Below are positions 38,853 through 50,793 of a stretch of DNA of 64,000 nucleotides, piece after piece (positions within the stretch are counted from its first letter, which is position 1; each line of letters begins with the position of its first letter). Both the position numbers and the translations under genes were made by a program. The notes under the pieces are model-generated. The model did not search any database, was not told the DNA's origin, and saw nothing but the letters and a program-made list of their open reading frames with translations. Origin of the DNA: Daucus carota subsp. sativus. Taxonomy: Eukaryota; Streptophyta; Magnoliopsida; Apiales; Apiaceae. Where the stretch lies: NCBI RefSeq assembly GCF_001625215.2, contig NC_030385.2, positions 43,611,598 to 43,675,597 of the forward strand. The letters run 5' to 3'.

Positions 38853-39660
38853 CCTGTAAAAGCGCTACTTAATATTCGGAAATAAATTCGTGAAAACAAT
38901 CAGTTGCATGGTGTCGAGACAAAATGATTACACATTAATTCACAATAAAGTTAGCTTATGTTGTCACTAATCTACAACTTATACCATTTAATAAATGCTA
39001 CCACAATCAAAATCCATCAGCGTCTTTTAAAAACAGAATACAAACAAACCAAAAGAATGATTTCTTCACACTCCCACACTACAAAGTCTACTTCAAACAA
39101 TAAACTTATAATCATCCATTCCTCTCCACAACAAAACCTCACAAGATAAAAATTCGATTGTTATCCAACAAAATCAAAAATAGCATAATTCCAGGATAAA
39201 CAAACAAACACTATTACCCTCAATCTCGAAAAACCCTAGCTTTCTTTTCCCTTATCATATCAAAATTTCCCTAAAAACCCAGCTCAGTTCAAGCAATACA
39301 AATACAAACACATTCACACACAAAAACACACACACAGAGTGTAATCCAATTGGGTTCTTTTCTACAACAAGTTCCAATTTTTACAAAGCAAGAAACACAT
39401 AAAATTGCAGAGAATTACATACAAACACATACATAGTGAGAGAGATATAGATACATGAAGATTAGAGAGTGATTAAGAGCAATTAGTTACCTCCAAAAGG
39501 GTGAATCTTGGGTGGGTTTTGATAGAAAAGAAGGCTCTCTAACCCCTCTTCTGTTCTCTTGAATCTTGGCTATAAAACCCTTGTTTGTGTTGCTGCTTTG
39601 TTTTGTCACGACCCTCCTTGTATCTTTTTTATTTTCTCGCCTCTATATTTATAATATTTT
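38853..39660 (-). promoter_or_regulatory. Leader intron, 5' UTR and promoter of the KH-domain gene
   Basis: Read leftward, a TATA-like ATAAATATAG near 39640-39655 precedes a leader of about 100 bases ending at the possible donor near 39491. The roughly 640-base intron that follows ends 19 bases before the ATG. This is inferred from splice-site-like words only. Confidence 0.5.
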
Positions 39661-40772
39661 TATTATTATATATATAATATATAATTAATTTTAAATTATA
39701 ATATGTGTATATATATACACATATTTTTTAATAAATATATTATTGTATATTTAAATTTTTCATTCTCACATATTTTTGAAATTTTCCTTTTTATACAAAA
39801 GGTAAATTTTAATAAAGAGAAATTAATTAAAGATAATACTTTTGTTATACAATTACTTAAATTGTGTTTTGAAAACTTAATTGACATTGAAATTCTTTTT
39901 ATCAAAATAGCATCTAATTTCTAAATATATTGATTTCAATATTTATTAAAAAGATAAAAGATAATATAAATATTTAAGTTTAAACTTACTCTAAAATACT
40001 AATTTTGTAAAGAAATGAAAACAAAAAAGAAAATGTGAAGAAAATTCAAATAATTGTGCCCATGATATAATAAATAGAATCCGGTTTCCATTCTTTCCCT
40101 TCTCATTCAGGGAAAAAAAAGTATAATATTTACAATATTTTTTTTACAAAGAAACCAATTATTATATGCTCAAATTAACTTAAAACTATTTAATATTAAC
40201 AATTTTATTAGTCATTAATTTTTTATTTGACTTTAAATTAAAAATTGAACCTGGAAAAATACAATATGAATATTATTAAATATTATCATTACATATATAA
40301 TATTTGGTTATAACGGTATAGAATGGAGGTGCCTTCAAAAAAAAAAAAAAAAGGGTATAGAATGGAGGTGATTGTATTTAAATATCAATGGATATTAACA
40401 GCAAATGCAAGAGAAGGCCTGGAATGAAATTAAAAACAGAGAACATGTTTGGTGCTGGGTAAATTGTCAGTCTTGGCTAGCTTCACTGCATATGGTTTTG
40501 TTTCAAAGGCTCCTAGCAAGTTAGTACATTACAATTTCCGCCCACACAGGACAACCATAGTTGATTTGATTCGGCATTCAACATGTTTGCAAATGAAATT
40601 GCAAGTACCATGATTTCGAAAGTATTAATATGAAAATTTGATCACTCTGATGAAATGCAGAATTATTTTTTTTTAACTACACTATCACCAAAAATACCAA
40701 ATTGCTGTAATAAATAGAATAAGACCATGGTGCATTGGAAGGGACTGGTAATGCTGCCATGGTGTGATGCCG
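39661..40772. other. Very AT-rich intergenic DNA between the KH and LBD genes
   Basis: Long TATA and poly-A/T runs. A small tandem copy of GGTATAGAATGGAGGTG lies at about 40316 and 40354 around a poly-A run. The LBD 3' UTR probably occupies the last few hundred bases. No gene seen. Confidence 0.45.
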
Positions 40773-41652
40773 CTACTGCTGCTGCACCGGACTATGACCA
40801 GATTGAGATGCTTCACCATCTTCCGGATTTTTTGTTTGATGGTGGACACCGATATGGGCTTGAATTTTGGCTAATTCAGTCTCAGCATCGTGTATTTCTT
40901 CATTCAAATTTGTTATGATTCCAACACATCCATAAACAGGGTCTGCTTCCCTGGAGTGTGCCTCAAAGTATAGCGAATTTGCAGCATCTGCTCGTAGTTG
41001 AACTGGAAGTTGCTGAGACATGAATTTAAGCAGCCAGTCAATCAGCACCTCAAATACACTTATTTACCTTATTGTGCTAACCGGGTACACTCACACACAC
41101 CTACGTTGTCTCTGACAAGTCTTGAACCATTAAATTCAAGGCAAGAGAATTATCATTTCATATTTAATATGTTGTACTTAATTTTTAGATTATACCAAAA
41201 CAACCCGAATTAACCAGATACAAATTTGCAACATTAGCCAAGACCTTTAAAATAAATTTGAACAATAAGCTGATCATCTTGGATTAGGACCATAACACAG
41301 TATTGTAACAATGTCAATCTGAAATGAAATATAGGGGAGAGAGGGGGGGGAGAGACAGGGAGAGTGGGAGAGAGAGAGAGAGGGATGGAGGGAGAGTGGG
41401 AGGGAGGGAGAGAGAGAGAGAGGGAGGGAGGGAGGGGGAGAGAGAGAGAGGGAGGGACGGAGAGAGACGGAGAGATAGGGGGGAGAGAGAGACCTTAAGC
41501 ATTTTGCCAATGTTACTGGCTCCATAGATTCTGTGCACACACGAAAATCTCTGAGGATCATCAGAAGGGAAATAAGGCGAAAAGATGCAATCTGATGGAC
41601 ATTTCCTCCGCAGATACTTGCAAGCTGCACAACGAGAACGAGTTGAAGTCAT
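40773..41652 (-). CDS. LOB-domain (LBD) transcription factor, LBD23/24-like
   Basis: Two exons, 41652-41494 and 41012-40773, joined through GKMLK|QLPVQLRADAANSL, giving 132 aa. The zinc-binding C block CX2CX6CX3C is CAACKYLRRKCPSDC (residues 8-22). The GAS block FSCVHRIYGASNIGKML follows, then DPVYGCVGIITNL and a short coiled-coil-like tail (EEIHDAETELAKIQAHI). LBD proteins are plant-specific nuclear DNA-binding regulators of organ boundaries and lateral organs. The short length fits the LBD23/24 branch. The intron between the GAS block and the tail is at the usual family position and holds a long purine tract. Confidence 0.9.
41334..41491. repeat. GA-rich polypurine tract in the LBD intron
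   Basis: About 158 bases almost only of G and A on the plus strand (CT on the transcript strand), ending directly at the splice donor of LBD exon 1. Confidence 0.93.
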
Positions 41653-42288
41653 GAAGAATATATATCAGTTGAATCTTTTCAAAGATTTTCTCAAATCTTA
41701 TTGTTATGTATTATGTATAAGATTATATGTATCTTTGATGTTGCTGAATATCACATTTGAAAGCAACGGCTAGTTTTGAATGGCAAATTTGACAGTAGAA
41801 ATTCCATATTTGGAGTGATGAGAGAGTTGGCAAGAGAAGGCTGATTTCCAGGTTTCCATCTTTAACTCTTTCCATGGTAGGGGTATAGGGGACTCTCTAT
41901 GTATGTACAATTTTTATCAGCACTTTACAAGCTCAGACTATAATTAATTAAATTTTATCATGATGGAAAAATCTTTTATTCTTCTTCGTTACCAGACACA
42001 ATTATCGTGTCTTGTTACTCTTGTACGATAGCGAATTTTATGCAGGAACGGAGGGTTCAACATATATTTTAAGACCCATGTAAAGTATAATTTTATAAAT
42101 TATTTTAAATATTTATTTCTGCATTGAAGTTTAATGGTTAAATTGTTATAAAAAAATAAAAAAAAATTGTGAACAATACTTTATACATGTTAATCCGTGA
42201 AAAAAAAATAGGCAGATGGAGTAAAATTTTAGGACTTGGCGCCGAGTAATCCAAACCTTAGTATTTATGATGGAGCGAAAAATATTAA
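41653..42288. other. Upstream region of the LBD gene
   Basis: No coding region seen; promoter of the LBD gene presumed. Confidence 0.4.
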
Positions 42289-42759
42289 AGGCGTGTATTT
42301 GATTGGGATTTTAAAACCTTTTTTTTTGTATTCATGAAATTCGAGTGTATTCGATTGGGATTGTTTGAAATCCATTAAAATCTTGAGATATTCAATTGGG
42401 ATTTTAAATTATGCTGCAAAATCTAGTGATATTCTATTGAGATTTTAAATTATGCTTTAAAATCCGATGGCATTCAATTGGGATTGTTTAAAATCTATTA
42501 AAATCTGATGGTATTCAAATGCGGACGGATTTTTTTTCATTTCATTAAATGATGGATTTTGTGGCATTATTCAGTGTATTTTAAGTTTTTTGAAATCCCA
42601 CCAAAATCAATGGGATTTTGAAGCAGTATACCTAAATTCTATCTAACTCTGCGACATTTTATCAAGAATCCGCACAAAATCAAAATCAAAATCTCATACA
42701 ATCCATTAAAATCCATAAACTAAAAACAATTCATTAAATTCTCAATCGAATACATCCCG
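42289..42759. mobile_element. Dispersed AT-rich element, fuller copy
   Basis: Ends GGCGTGTATTTGATTGGGAT and, at the other side, TCTCAATCGAATACATCCCG are imperfect inverted repeats. The interior consists of GATTTTAAAATC-like words and matches 33195-33600 in reverse orientation. A TTA stands near both ends, which could be a PIF-type duplication, but it is not exact. Confidence 0.65.
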
Positions 42760-43807
42760 TTAGTATTGATATTTTCAGAATGCTCAGAAAAATATGGACA
42801 TTTAAAATTTATTGTGTAATGATCTGGTTATTTTGGATCATAAACTTTCTTCATGATCTCGGTCAAAATTGGGCCGAATCATTTCTCACTCTTCTCACCA
42901 TCAAAGAAACCATTGTTAGTGGACAGTCTCATCGCGTTGATGCGGTAGAGTCAATTACCAAACATACAGAATTGTTTACATCCAACTAAATATGATTGAC
43001 TACCATTCTACCATATGCACAGTAAACAATCGACTCTGGACTGTCTCTTTACCCAATTGACGGTGTCGTTGATGTCTCTTGACATAACATGAATACTTTT
43101 GTTTCTTTTAGACATGTTATCGCGTAGACAAATAGTCGTGCCGATTTTCTTCCTGACATGAAATTTTATTTTAATCATAATGTCTCTTCACTTGAAATAT
43201 CAATAAACGGTCTTGTTTTGACGGTGATCCACTCTTATGATCACATCGATTAGCCTTATATTTTCCATCAATAATTAAACACACTCACGCATTCTTGATA
43301 CCCGTCTTTTCTCTTGGAGATCGGGTTCAAACGTCAACATTCTGTAAAGAACTGCTCGGGCAGGATTAACACGACTACGCTTATTTCATATGTCATTCCG
43401 CTCAAACATACCTCGCTAATGTTATACACAATAACACAAACAAGAAAACACAAGGCTCTGTATTTTCATTTCCCAAAACTATTCTACATTCTTAGTTTAT
43501 TGCTGAACAACGCTATAGTTTCTATGTTCAGTTGGTCTTTCATTATGCATTCTTGTATATGTATCTTCATAGTTCAATGTACCTGACTCCTGCGTAGCAG
43601 GGCGGAGGAAAGTCCTGATGTACGCAGTCTTTTTAGATCCCGCTACCATCTTTAACATCAGATAATTGCTCAAAGAATACCAGGAGTCATATACTATAAG
43701 TAGTGTTGTTGGTATTGTTAATGGCATCATATTTGCCTATATAATGTCTCTTCTTTTGCTGCCTTCTCGGAGTTCATTTGAACTCTATTGTGGCGCATTG
43801 GTGCTGA
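42760..43807. other. Intergenic DNA and 3' region of the acidic membrane-protein gene
   Basis: The part above about 43500 may be 3' UTR of the gene to the right. Several open frames of 70-90 codons occur but show no family motif. I see no transposon ends. Confidence 0.35.
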
Positions 43808-44305
43808 TTATCTGATTAAATCTACGTCTTCACCATCACTGTCAATTTCTACACTCCCTTTCCCTTCGGTATCATCTTCATCAATCAAATCCTCTAATTG
43901 CTCAGACTCTTCCTCATCGTCCTTCTCCTGATCTTGTCCATCTATCTCATCATTTACGACTCCTATATTATCTCCCTTGCTCTCCCTGAGCTTACCTTCT
44001 ACCTCAGCATCTTCAGTGGCAGTTCCTTTAATATCTGTAACGATCTCCTGCAGTTGAGGATCTAAGCCCTTCCTCCCCAGTTTTAACATTCCGAAGTCAG
44101 TACTTAACTTGGCAGTCCCGAAGCTCTCCTCTGACGCTAACTTTCTCTGACATGTTTGCCTTACTTGGTACAGCAACCATATGCAAATGGCGAGCAATAA
44201 ACATATCTGAAGAGCGTGTTTTACCTTGAACTCTTTCGACCTTTGATTCCTACTGGGCGATTGCTTCAGCATTATTGATTCAGGCAAACTGGCTAAACTA
44301 GACAT
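43808..44305 (-). CDS. Uncharacterised acidic single-pass membrane protein (165 aa)
   Basis: Single coding exon. A basic N-terminus (SPSRNQRSKEFKVKH) precedes one hydrophobic span at about residues 31-48 (ALQICLLLAICIWLLYQV). Residues 90-165 are dominated by Glu and Asp (DDEEESEQLEDLIDEDDTEG) and should be disordered. The combination resembles an unnamed plant protein family with the same basic-membrane-acidic layout, but I cannot attach a function. By the positive-inside pattern the N-terminus would face the cytosol (inference). An acceptor TTTTCAG 13 bases before the ATG suggests a 5'-UTR intron, and the CT tract at 44941-45056 would lie in that intron or leader. Confidence 0.75.
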   Translation of the reverse strand: MSSLASLPESIMLKQSPSRNQRSKEFKVKHALQICLLLAICIWLLYQVRQTCQRKLASEESFGTAKLSTDFGMLKLGRKGLDPQLQEIVTDIKGTATEDAEVEGKLRESKGDNIGVVNDEIDGQDQEKDDEEESEQLEDLIDEDDTEGKGSVEIDSDGEDVDLIR

Positions 44306-44935
44306 TCAGTACATCTCTGAAAATGGTAAATACAATTATGTAGGAATTGGGTCAAAAACGCAGAATAAAGGTTACAAGGAGACAAAATAGTAGACTAAAG
44401 GAAGCACACAGCAGGAATGTTTTAAAAGTTAAAAACGCAAACTCCAGCATCCCCCACGAGATTAAGGAATGCCTTATTACCCCTGTTCCCGGCTCCCAAG
44501 AGTAGAAAGGTTGTTTCCGGTGAACTCCTAATCGAGATAATTTTTTGGGCATAGGACTGATCACCAGAATTAAGCATGTCTTTAAAATGAACTACTTCAA
44601 CTCCTCAATTACCATATGTTGATCATATCATAAAGTGATTATCAGTGGAGGGGCACTTTGAATAGAAGGCTCGATAATCTTTGTAACAACTTTATGCCAA
44701 ATAATATACCAGAATGATTTTAATACTACTACATATACATTAATCTACTACATAGATCTTTATGAATAATATACATTAATGTCATAATAATCCTTAATCT
44801 ACTAAATATGATCTTTGTGTTATTTTAACATCTTCACATCAAAAAGCTTCATATTATAAGACAATTAGCCTGCTGAGTACGAATCATCACTCTCAAAAAT
44901 CTAGTGCAATATTAATAAACATGTAACATAACCAC

Positions 44936-45002
44936 AGAGAGAGGGGGGGGGGGAGAGAGAGAGAGAGAGAGAGAGGGAGGGGAGAGAGGGAGAGGAGGGG
45001 GG

Positions 45003-45056
<54 letters not shown>
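44936..45056. repeat. GA/G-rich polypurine tract upstream of the acidic membrane-protein gene
   Basis: About 120 bases of G and A on the plus strand, ending in a pure (GA) run of more than 40 bases. CT-rich on the strand transcribed into mRNA. Confidence 0.95.
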
Positions 45057-45059
<3 letters not shown>

Positions 45060-46034
45060 ATCAAATCAAACAATGTCCATCAAAATAAAGTAGAAAGTGA
45101 GAGAGACAGAGAAACACCAACCAGAGGAGAAACTGCAAGCATGTAAGAAGAAGCCTGAGGCAGAGTATGTTCTTACAAATATATATACAGAACCAAAATC
45201 AAGAAACAAAAGGTACAGCAGAGCAGAAGTGAGTGAGAAAGGAAAAAGAAGAGGTGGGAAATGAGGTAGAGTGTTAAACATACAGGTAGTTAGATGATAA
45301 ATACTCAAGAGAGCTGGACTAGTCCTTGTAACATTTTTATGTTGGACCTGTGTGTGTCGGTTAGTCCCCATCAACTTTCATCTTGACATATTTTCTCAAC
45401 TCTTCAATTACTTGCCTTTACTGTGTTATATTTATCACTTTTACCAAATTATTTTTGACCCACCTAAATCTAGTTTTCTTTCTTTAGGATCCACCATTGT
45501 AAAGTGTGATTTGCGAATCCTTCTACTTTTTACTAACCAGCTAGAGCACTGGAGTTAATATTTAATTAAATAATAATTTAATAATTCGATATGCCTTTGG
45601 ATAATCTGCTTTGTTTTTGGGAAAAAAACTGCTTCCAGCCTTTGGAGAAGTCATTATAATATAAGATTTCAATAATGAATCTTGTCAAAAATAATATTTG
45701 ATATTAAACCTCGAGATATATAAATATCAAAAATATTTCCAAACAGTTATCTTACCTATCCAGAACTTTTTTACCAGCATTTGGGATATTGGATATGAAC
45801 CAAAATTTTGAAAACTCTCAAACTTTTCATTTCAATATACCTCAAACCAAGTCAAAAAATGATGACCGAGAATGTCATATAGAAAATCATAAATATATAC
45901 ATAAAAAAACCCAAAATTACACTCAAACAATTTCAAGAGCTATCCACAATGTTGCACATTTTTACACTGTCCAGTTTCCATGCATCCTCCTCTTGTGGGG
46001 TATGAACATTGTGCTGGAGCTTAAACTTGCAAAC
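45057..46034. other. Spacer between the acidic membrane-protein gene and the lipase gene
   Basis: The left part is probably leader/promoter of the gene at 43808-44305; the last 200-300 bases are likely lipase 3' UTR. No other gene seen. Confidence 0.4.
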
Positions 46035-49000
46035 TTACAGACAAAACTTGTCAACCATATGTTGTATTACATCAGCTCCATCGGAATGAATAGATGGAGT
46101 TTTTACCTGCAAAAAAAAGGCTGGTTACAGATAGTAATAGCATTTCATTCTTCTCGTTTTTGACATGAAAGATCAGTATGGTACAGTTGTGTACTAATAA
46201 ATTGAGTAAAAAACTTAGACTAGCATTTCAGCTCCAATAAAAAAAAATTATAAAACGGATACTACGCAAGTCAAGGCATGTACTTGCCTGGATTGTACTG
46301 TGCGCAAAAAATCTTTGTTTACTTCCACTAAAGCTAACATCTACTCTTTCCCAGCTTACTCTGTTTAGTCCTTGTATCATTGCCTCTGAACTTGGTATAA
46401 CACAGATAAACACCATTAATACGCAAGATATGTTACAGACTTGTAGGAAATAAAATCAAGATAACCAACTATCAAAAGCAATATGCCAATATCAAGTGAA
46501 CTGGTACTCGAGCTTAATCAAGGTTTTCATCTAATAATACTGGAGGTACCATGTTGTTTGAAGTTGTAGAAATATATTCTACCAAGCTGGTAGTCTTGTC
46601 AGAAAAAACATTTGAGGGGAATCTTTTCAGAGATTTATTCAATTTACAAGTTGATTCCAATTGTTAATAGTGGCTAACAAATGGTTTCCGCCAATCAAAG
46701 CTGTCATATTAACAAAAGTGCAGGATAATTAACAATATAGGAGTTCTAATAACCAAATGTTATGAAATTACAACACTGGTCAAAGATTAGCGAACAATAA
46801 ATGGGGTACTTACCTTCCAGTTCAATATCATCAGTGATGGCACCATTGACTTGTGGTTCTATATGACAGCCATCTAGCTTTGCAGTTTCTTCATTTACGA
46901 TATGAGGATATCTGTTGTTTGCTGAGAGATGCTGATGGTAAAATTCAAGATAAGTGAGATACTTATGACTCTAAACAACATCTCCGCTAAATGTTAAATA
47001 ACTTACTTTTGGGAGCTCATTTTGACGGCGTATGGACGCCGTTCTCCATCCGACAACATCTGTTTAAAGGTAAGGTCAACAGAAAATGTATATTAACAAT
47101 CACGAGAGCATGATTGGTGTCATGTGTGGTTGATTCTATTTTTTAGATATGTCTGACTTCTGAGCATAAAAAAGAAGAAAACTCAATACATACAGCTTGC
47201 TTAAAGGAAGACAGATACTAGAAACAAAACAGAAGTCTTAAATCACATGCATGTTTTATGATATTTCTTCCTCGAGAACAAGTTTAACACATATATTGGA
47301 AATATATTATGGATACTAAAAACATTCTCTCATTTATATGCTTTGTGAAAAGGTTGTCAAACAAGTCAGAAGTAGTACAGGCTCAAGTATGAAAACATAC
47401 AATCGTAAAATGCATTTGAGTAGGTAACACAACGCTTGAAGGACTGCAAAGCAGATCTGCAGCAATAAGCAAGGTTAAAATTAAGACCAGAATCACAATT
47501 AACGGTGGAAGCAGAAGGTCCCAGTTAACTTTGTCAGGGGAGCTCACATAAATTGAAGATCTTCACAATCTTGGGTCATCTGAAGCAAAAGAGGAGGTTT
47601 TCCATCATCTGTATCATTTAGAAATTGGTGTTTCCCAGTTCTTCCAAGTAGCCATGATATATATGATGCTAACTTCTCCAAGGACTGAATCCCACAAAAT
47701 AAGGGAACCTGATTTTGCAATGAGTTTGTAAATACAACCACCAGGAGAAGCCGGTAAAAGCATCACAGAAAAATTTTATTTTATTTTTTTATTTTAAATC
47801 CTTGTACTCATTTTTGCTTGTGATAAAAAATAGATATACTCTATTAATATTTACAAATGGAGATAAGAATATATGAGAAACGTTTTACACTTTTAGCAGT
47901 ATAAATCAAGTACCTTAGATGGGTGGATATTGATAAGATACTACCATCATTTCTGGCAGAGATCATAATAGTATTTCATACTAATGATAAGGCTAAGCTA
48001 TGCCTTTCTCATACTTTCATCAATTCAGTATGAAAGCTTTTGAATTTGCCTCTTATATATATGTTTACAAAAACATTATTCCAAATGATGATTATGCCAT
48101 AATGTTCAAGTTTTCATGATAAAAATTCTTCGTGCAACTTAAATCTATAGAAATTCTGTCACCAAAATAAATCATGTTTTTCATGTACACGTTATTTGAG
48201 TACATTTTGTAAGTGGCAATTTATTAGACATCATCAGAGGACCATTTACGCGTATATAATGGATCATTGCTAACAACTGTACTCTGATTCACTAAAATGG
48301 CAATTGATAAACTGTACTTATCCATCTTAATATATTGCCATCTAATAAGTTTTTTTAATTGGCAAACTGCCGACTTCTTAGTTCTTCCTTTAATTGAAAT
48401 CGTGATTTTTTTGCTAAATAACTTAACTCGTATTATTTATAATGCTGGACTCGATATATAACATAATTCAGCGACATGTATGACATATTATTCATACAAG
48501 TTATAACTTTTAGATAATAATGAATCCAACCATTAAGAAAAAGTAACCATGAAGAGAATTAGTCAACACCTGTTTATGCCCTCTCAAACCAAGGTGTGGG
48601 GTTGCGGAGGTTATGAAGTTTACAGGCTCCAGTCCAGCAATTTTCCCTTCAGGTTTTTCCTCCCTAAATGGCTTTTCAGATCCATCTGATTCTCCATTAG
48701 CTTGATGTCTTGGCTTTCTAAAATCTTCTGAGTAGAGTTTTGCAATAGCATATCTAGCTATCAGACCACCGAGTGAGTGTCCTATAAAAGAAATCTTCTG
48801 AAGATCAGGATGACGTTTTACAACCGATATCACCTGAGAAAGTAGAATACTTAAATTATAGCCTGACACTGTATCATGGAACAGAAGCTTCAAAACTTCA
48901 TTCAGATATTACTAATTAACATGATAAAAAATTTAGTATCACTTCTGAGGAAACAAATTACAATAGTGAAATACAAAAGTCAGTACACACCTCATCGGCT

Positions 49001-50793
49001 AATCTGCTCCCCATCACATCGATTCCATCAAACGTCAGAGTTGAATAATTACATTCACTGCCTGAACATAAATATCATGTAAATGTGAATTATTTCAAAA
49101 CATTAGGGCTAACGTGGCAGAAACAGGGAAGCAGGAAACTAGAAGAAACTAATTATTTGTTTGAGGCAGTTATTAATATTCTCTTGAGTTTGTTACCATT
49201 ATATCTTGTCAATATTAAGTTAAAGAGTAGTAAGAAGCACTTATATTGGACACACTAACTTCACAATATATCAATTGGTATTAATTTGAAGGAGGATTAA
49301 TACTGCAAGGCTGCTGACAGCAAAACCTTTAGTCTATGTAGTTAACAGATTGTAAATCTAAAATACTCTATCAGAAAAGTGAAATTTTATCCTTAGTTCC
49401 CTTACAAAAGTAGCAGTCTATGCAACATATCCATATCTGTGTAGTACAAATGTAATAAAAGCATATTGTACTACTCTTGTTTCCCTAAAATCAATAGACA
49501 CATTATTACAAGAACACCAATTAACAAATACATTGCAAGGTTAGTCAAAGGATAACTTACAGTGAACCATTACATCCTGGGGGTACCGACTCAAAAATTG
49601 CTTTGCAGCATATCTCCAGTCATGAGCACTGCACACATAAATCATACACCAACTTCCAACTCGTGAACTAGTAAAAATGTCCTAATGCACAATTTAAAAC
49701 TCTGAATGTAATTAAGAGCGCATAGTCTTATTTAGACATTCTTTGGACTATAAGTTATAACAAGAGATATATAGTTCAAGCCTTGGTGAAGGCCTGGGTG
49801 TGCAAGTATATTGACATTAATATGCAGCATAACACAAAACAGCAAAAGAACTAAAGAAAAATGTCCCTGAGTATGTACTTGCGGGACTTGCCATTGAGTA
49901 GCATATAGTGGAATACTTGTAATTATTTGATCAAGTTCTGAAATTACAAAGATACCCTATGTGGTCACAATAAAAATCCTTTGTATCTCAGGTGAGTACA
50001 AACAGGAAATAATTAATAGATCTTATATAAAACCATCAAGCTCAAAGAACTACTATATCCAACAAAGTTAATCATGCAATCAAATGCACATGTTAAAAAG
50101 ATTATACCTTTATCACAATCAATATGGAGTAATCAAGTAACAAACTCTAACTCAATTGTATCAGCCCATTTAGAATTTTATTCGTGCACATAACAATTTG
50201 GCAGAATAGCACATTTTCGAAATATGGCCTATCACATCACATAAAAATTATATTTCCACAATCATTTACTATTCAATATCAACAATAAATCTCCTGAAGT
50301 TTATACCATGTCTCCAATATCTTAAAACCACAATCAAAACATCCACTTTTCACAATCCCAACACAACAAAGTTTGCAAACTATAACTTGTAAAACATCCA
50401 ATGAAAATAAAGTTTCTATCTTTTAAATCATAACTGAAAATCAACTAAAATCTGGATCAACCATCCTGCCAAATGCAAATAAAGTTTCATTCTTCAACTA
50501 CAGACTAAAAATTGACAAAAATCTTGAAGAACTAACCTGCCAATGATTCCATTAACAGTAACAACAAGATGGGTTGGGCTAGAAAGCAAGGCAGAATCTT
50601 TAACTGCAGATTTGATATCAAAATTGCCATGAACATCTGATTCCTCAACAGTAGGGTGCCCAAGGTCTGATTTAAAACAACCAATTAAAGATGAAGGAGA
50701 TGAAGATAAAGATTTAATCTTTTTGGGTTTTTTCTTCTTGTTTTCTTGGCCCATTACTTCAAATTGTTCTATGCTGTTCTTCTCAGAATCCAT
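46035..50793 (-). CDS. DUF676-type serine lipase / alpha-beta hydrolase (ROG1/YDR444W-like)
   Basis: Ten exons: 50793-50537, 49628-49561, 49061-48991, 48833-48570, 47708-47548, 47456-47401, 47059-47007, 46931-46814, 46385-46288, 46106-46035, giving 405 aa. The nucleophile elbow GHSLGG has its serine near residue 152. Other family marks are HLVVTVNGIIG, DWRYAAKQF, NFITSATPHLGLRG and VGWRTASIRRQNELP. The family hydrolyses acyl esters of lipids or related substrates; substrate unknown. No signal peptide; a Lys/Ser-rich disordered start (ENKKKKPKKIKSLSSSPSS). Exon 9 ends STIQ at CAG|GCAAGT, a GC donor. The start is the ATG at 50793 (MDSEK); the frame continues upstream only through non-ATG codons. 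Confidence 0.92.

Noticed and set aside
41274..41630. Read-through version of LBD exon 1 ending in Ser-Leu-Pro repeats
   Set aside because: It is exon 1 continued into the CT-rich intron; splicing to the QLPVQLRADAAN exon restores the family sequence.
42780..43586. Possible retrotransposon fragment
   Set aside because: I looked for integrase, reverse transcriptase or gag motifs and LTR ends and found none.
43497..43730. 77-codon frame on the minus strand (AGSKKTAYIRTFLRPATQ)
   Set aside because: No family match and position just behind a gene; more likely 3' UTR or spacer.
46386..46390. Acceptor ACCAAG just before TTCAGAGG for lipase exon 9
   Set aside because: It leads to an immediate stop; using the following TTCAG keeps the frame through EAMIQGLNRVSWERVDV.
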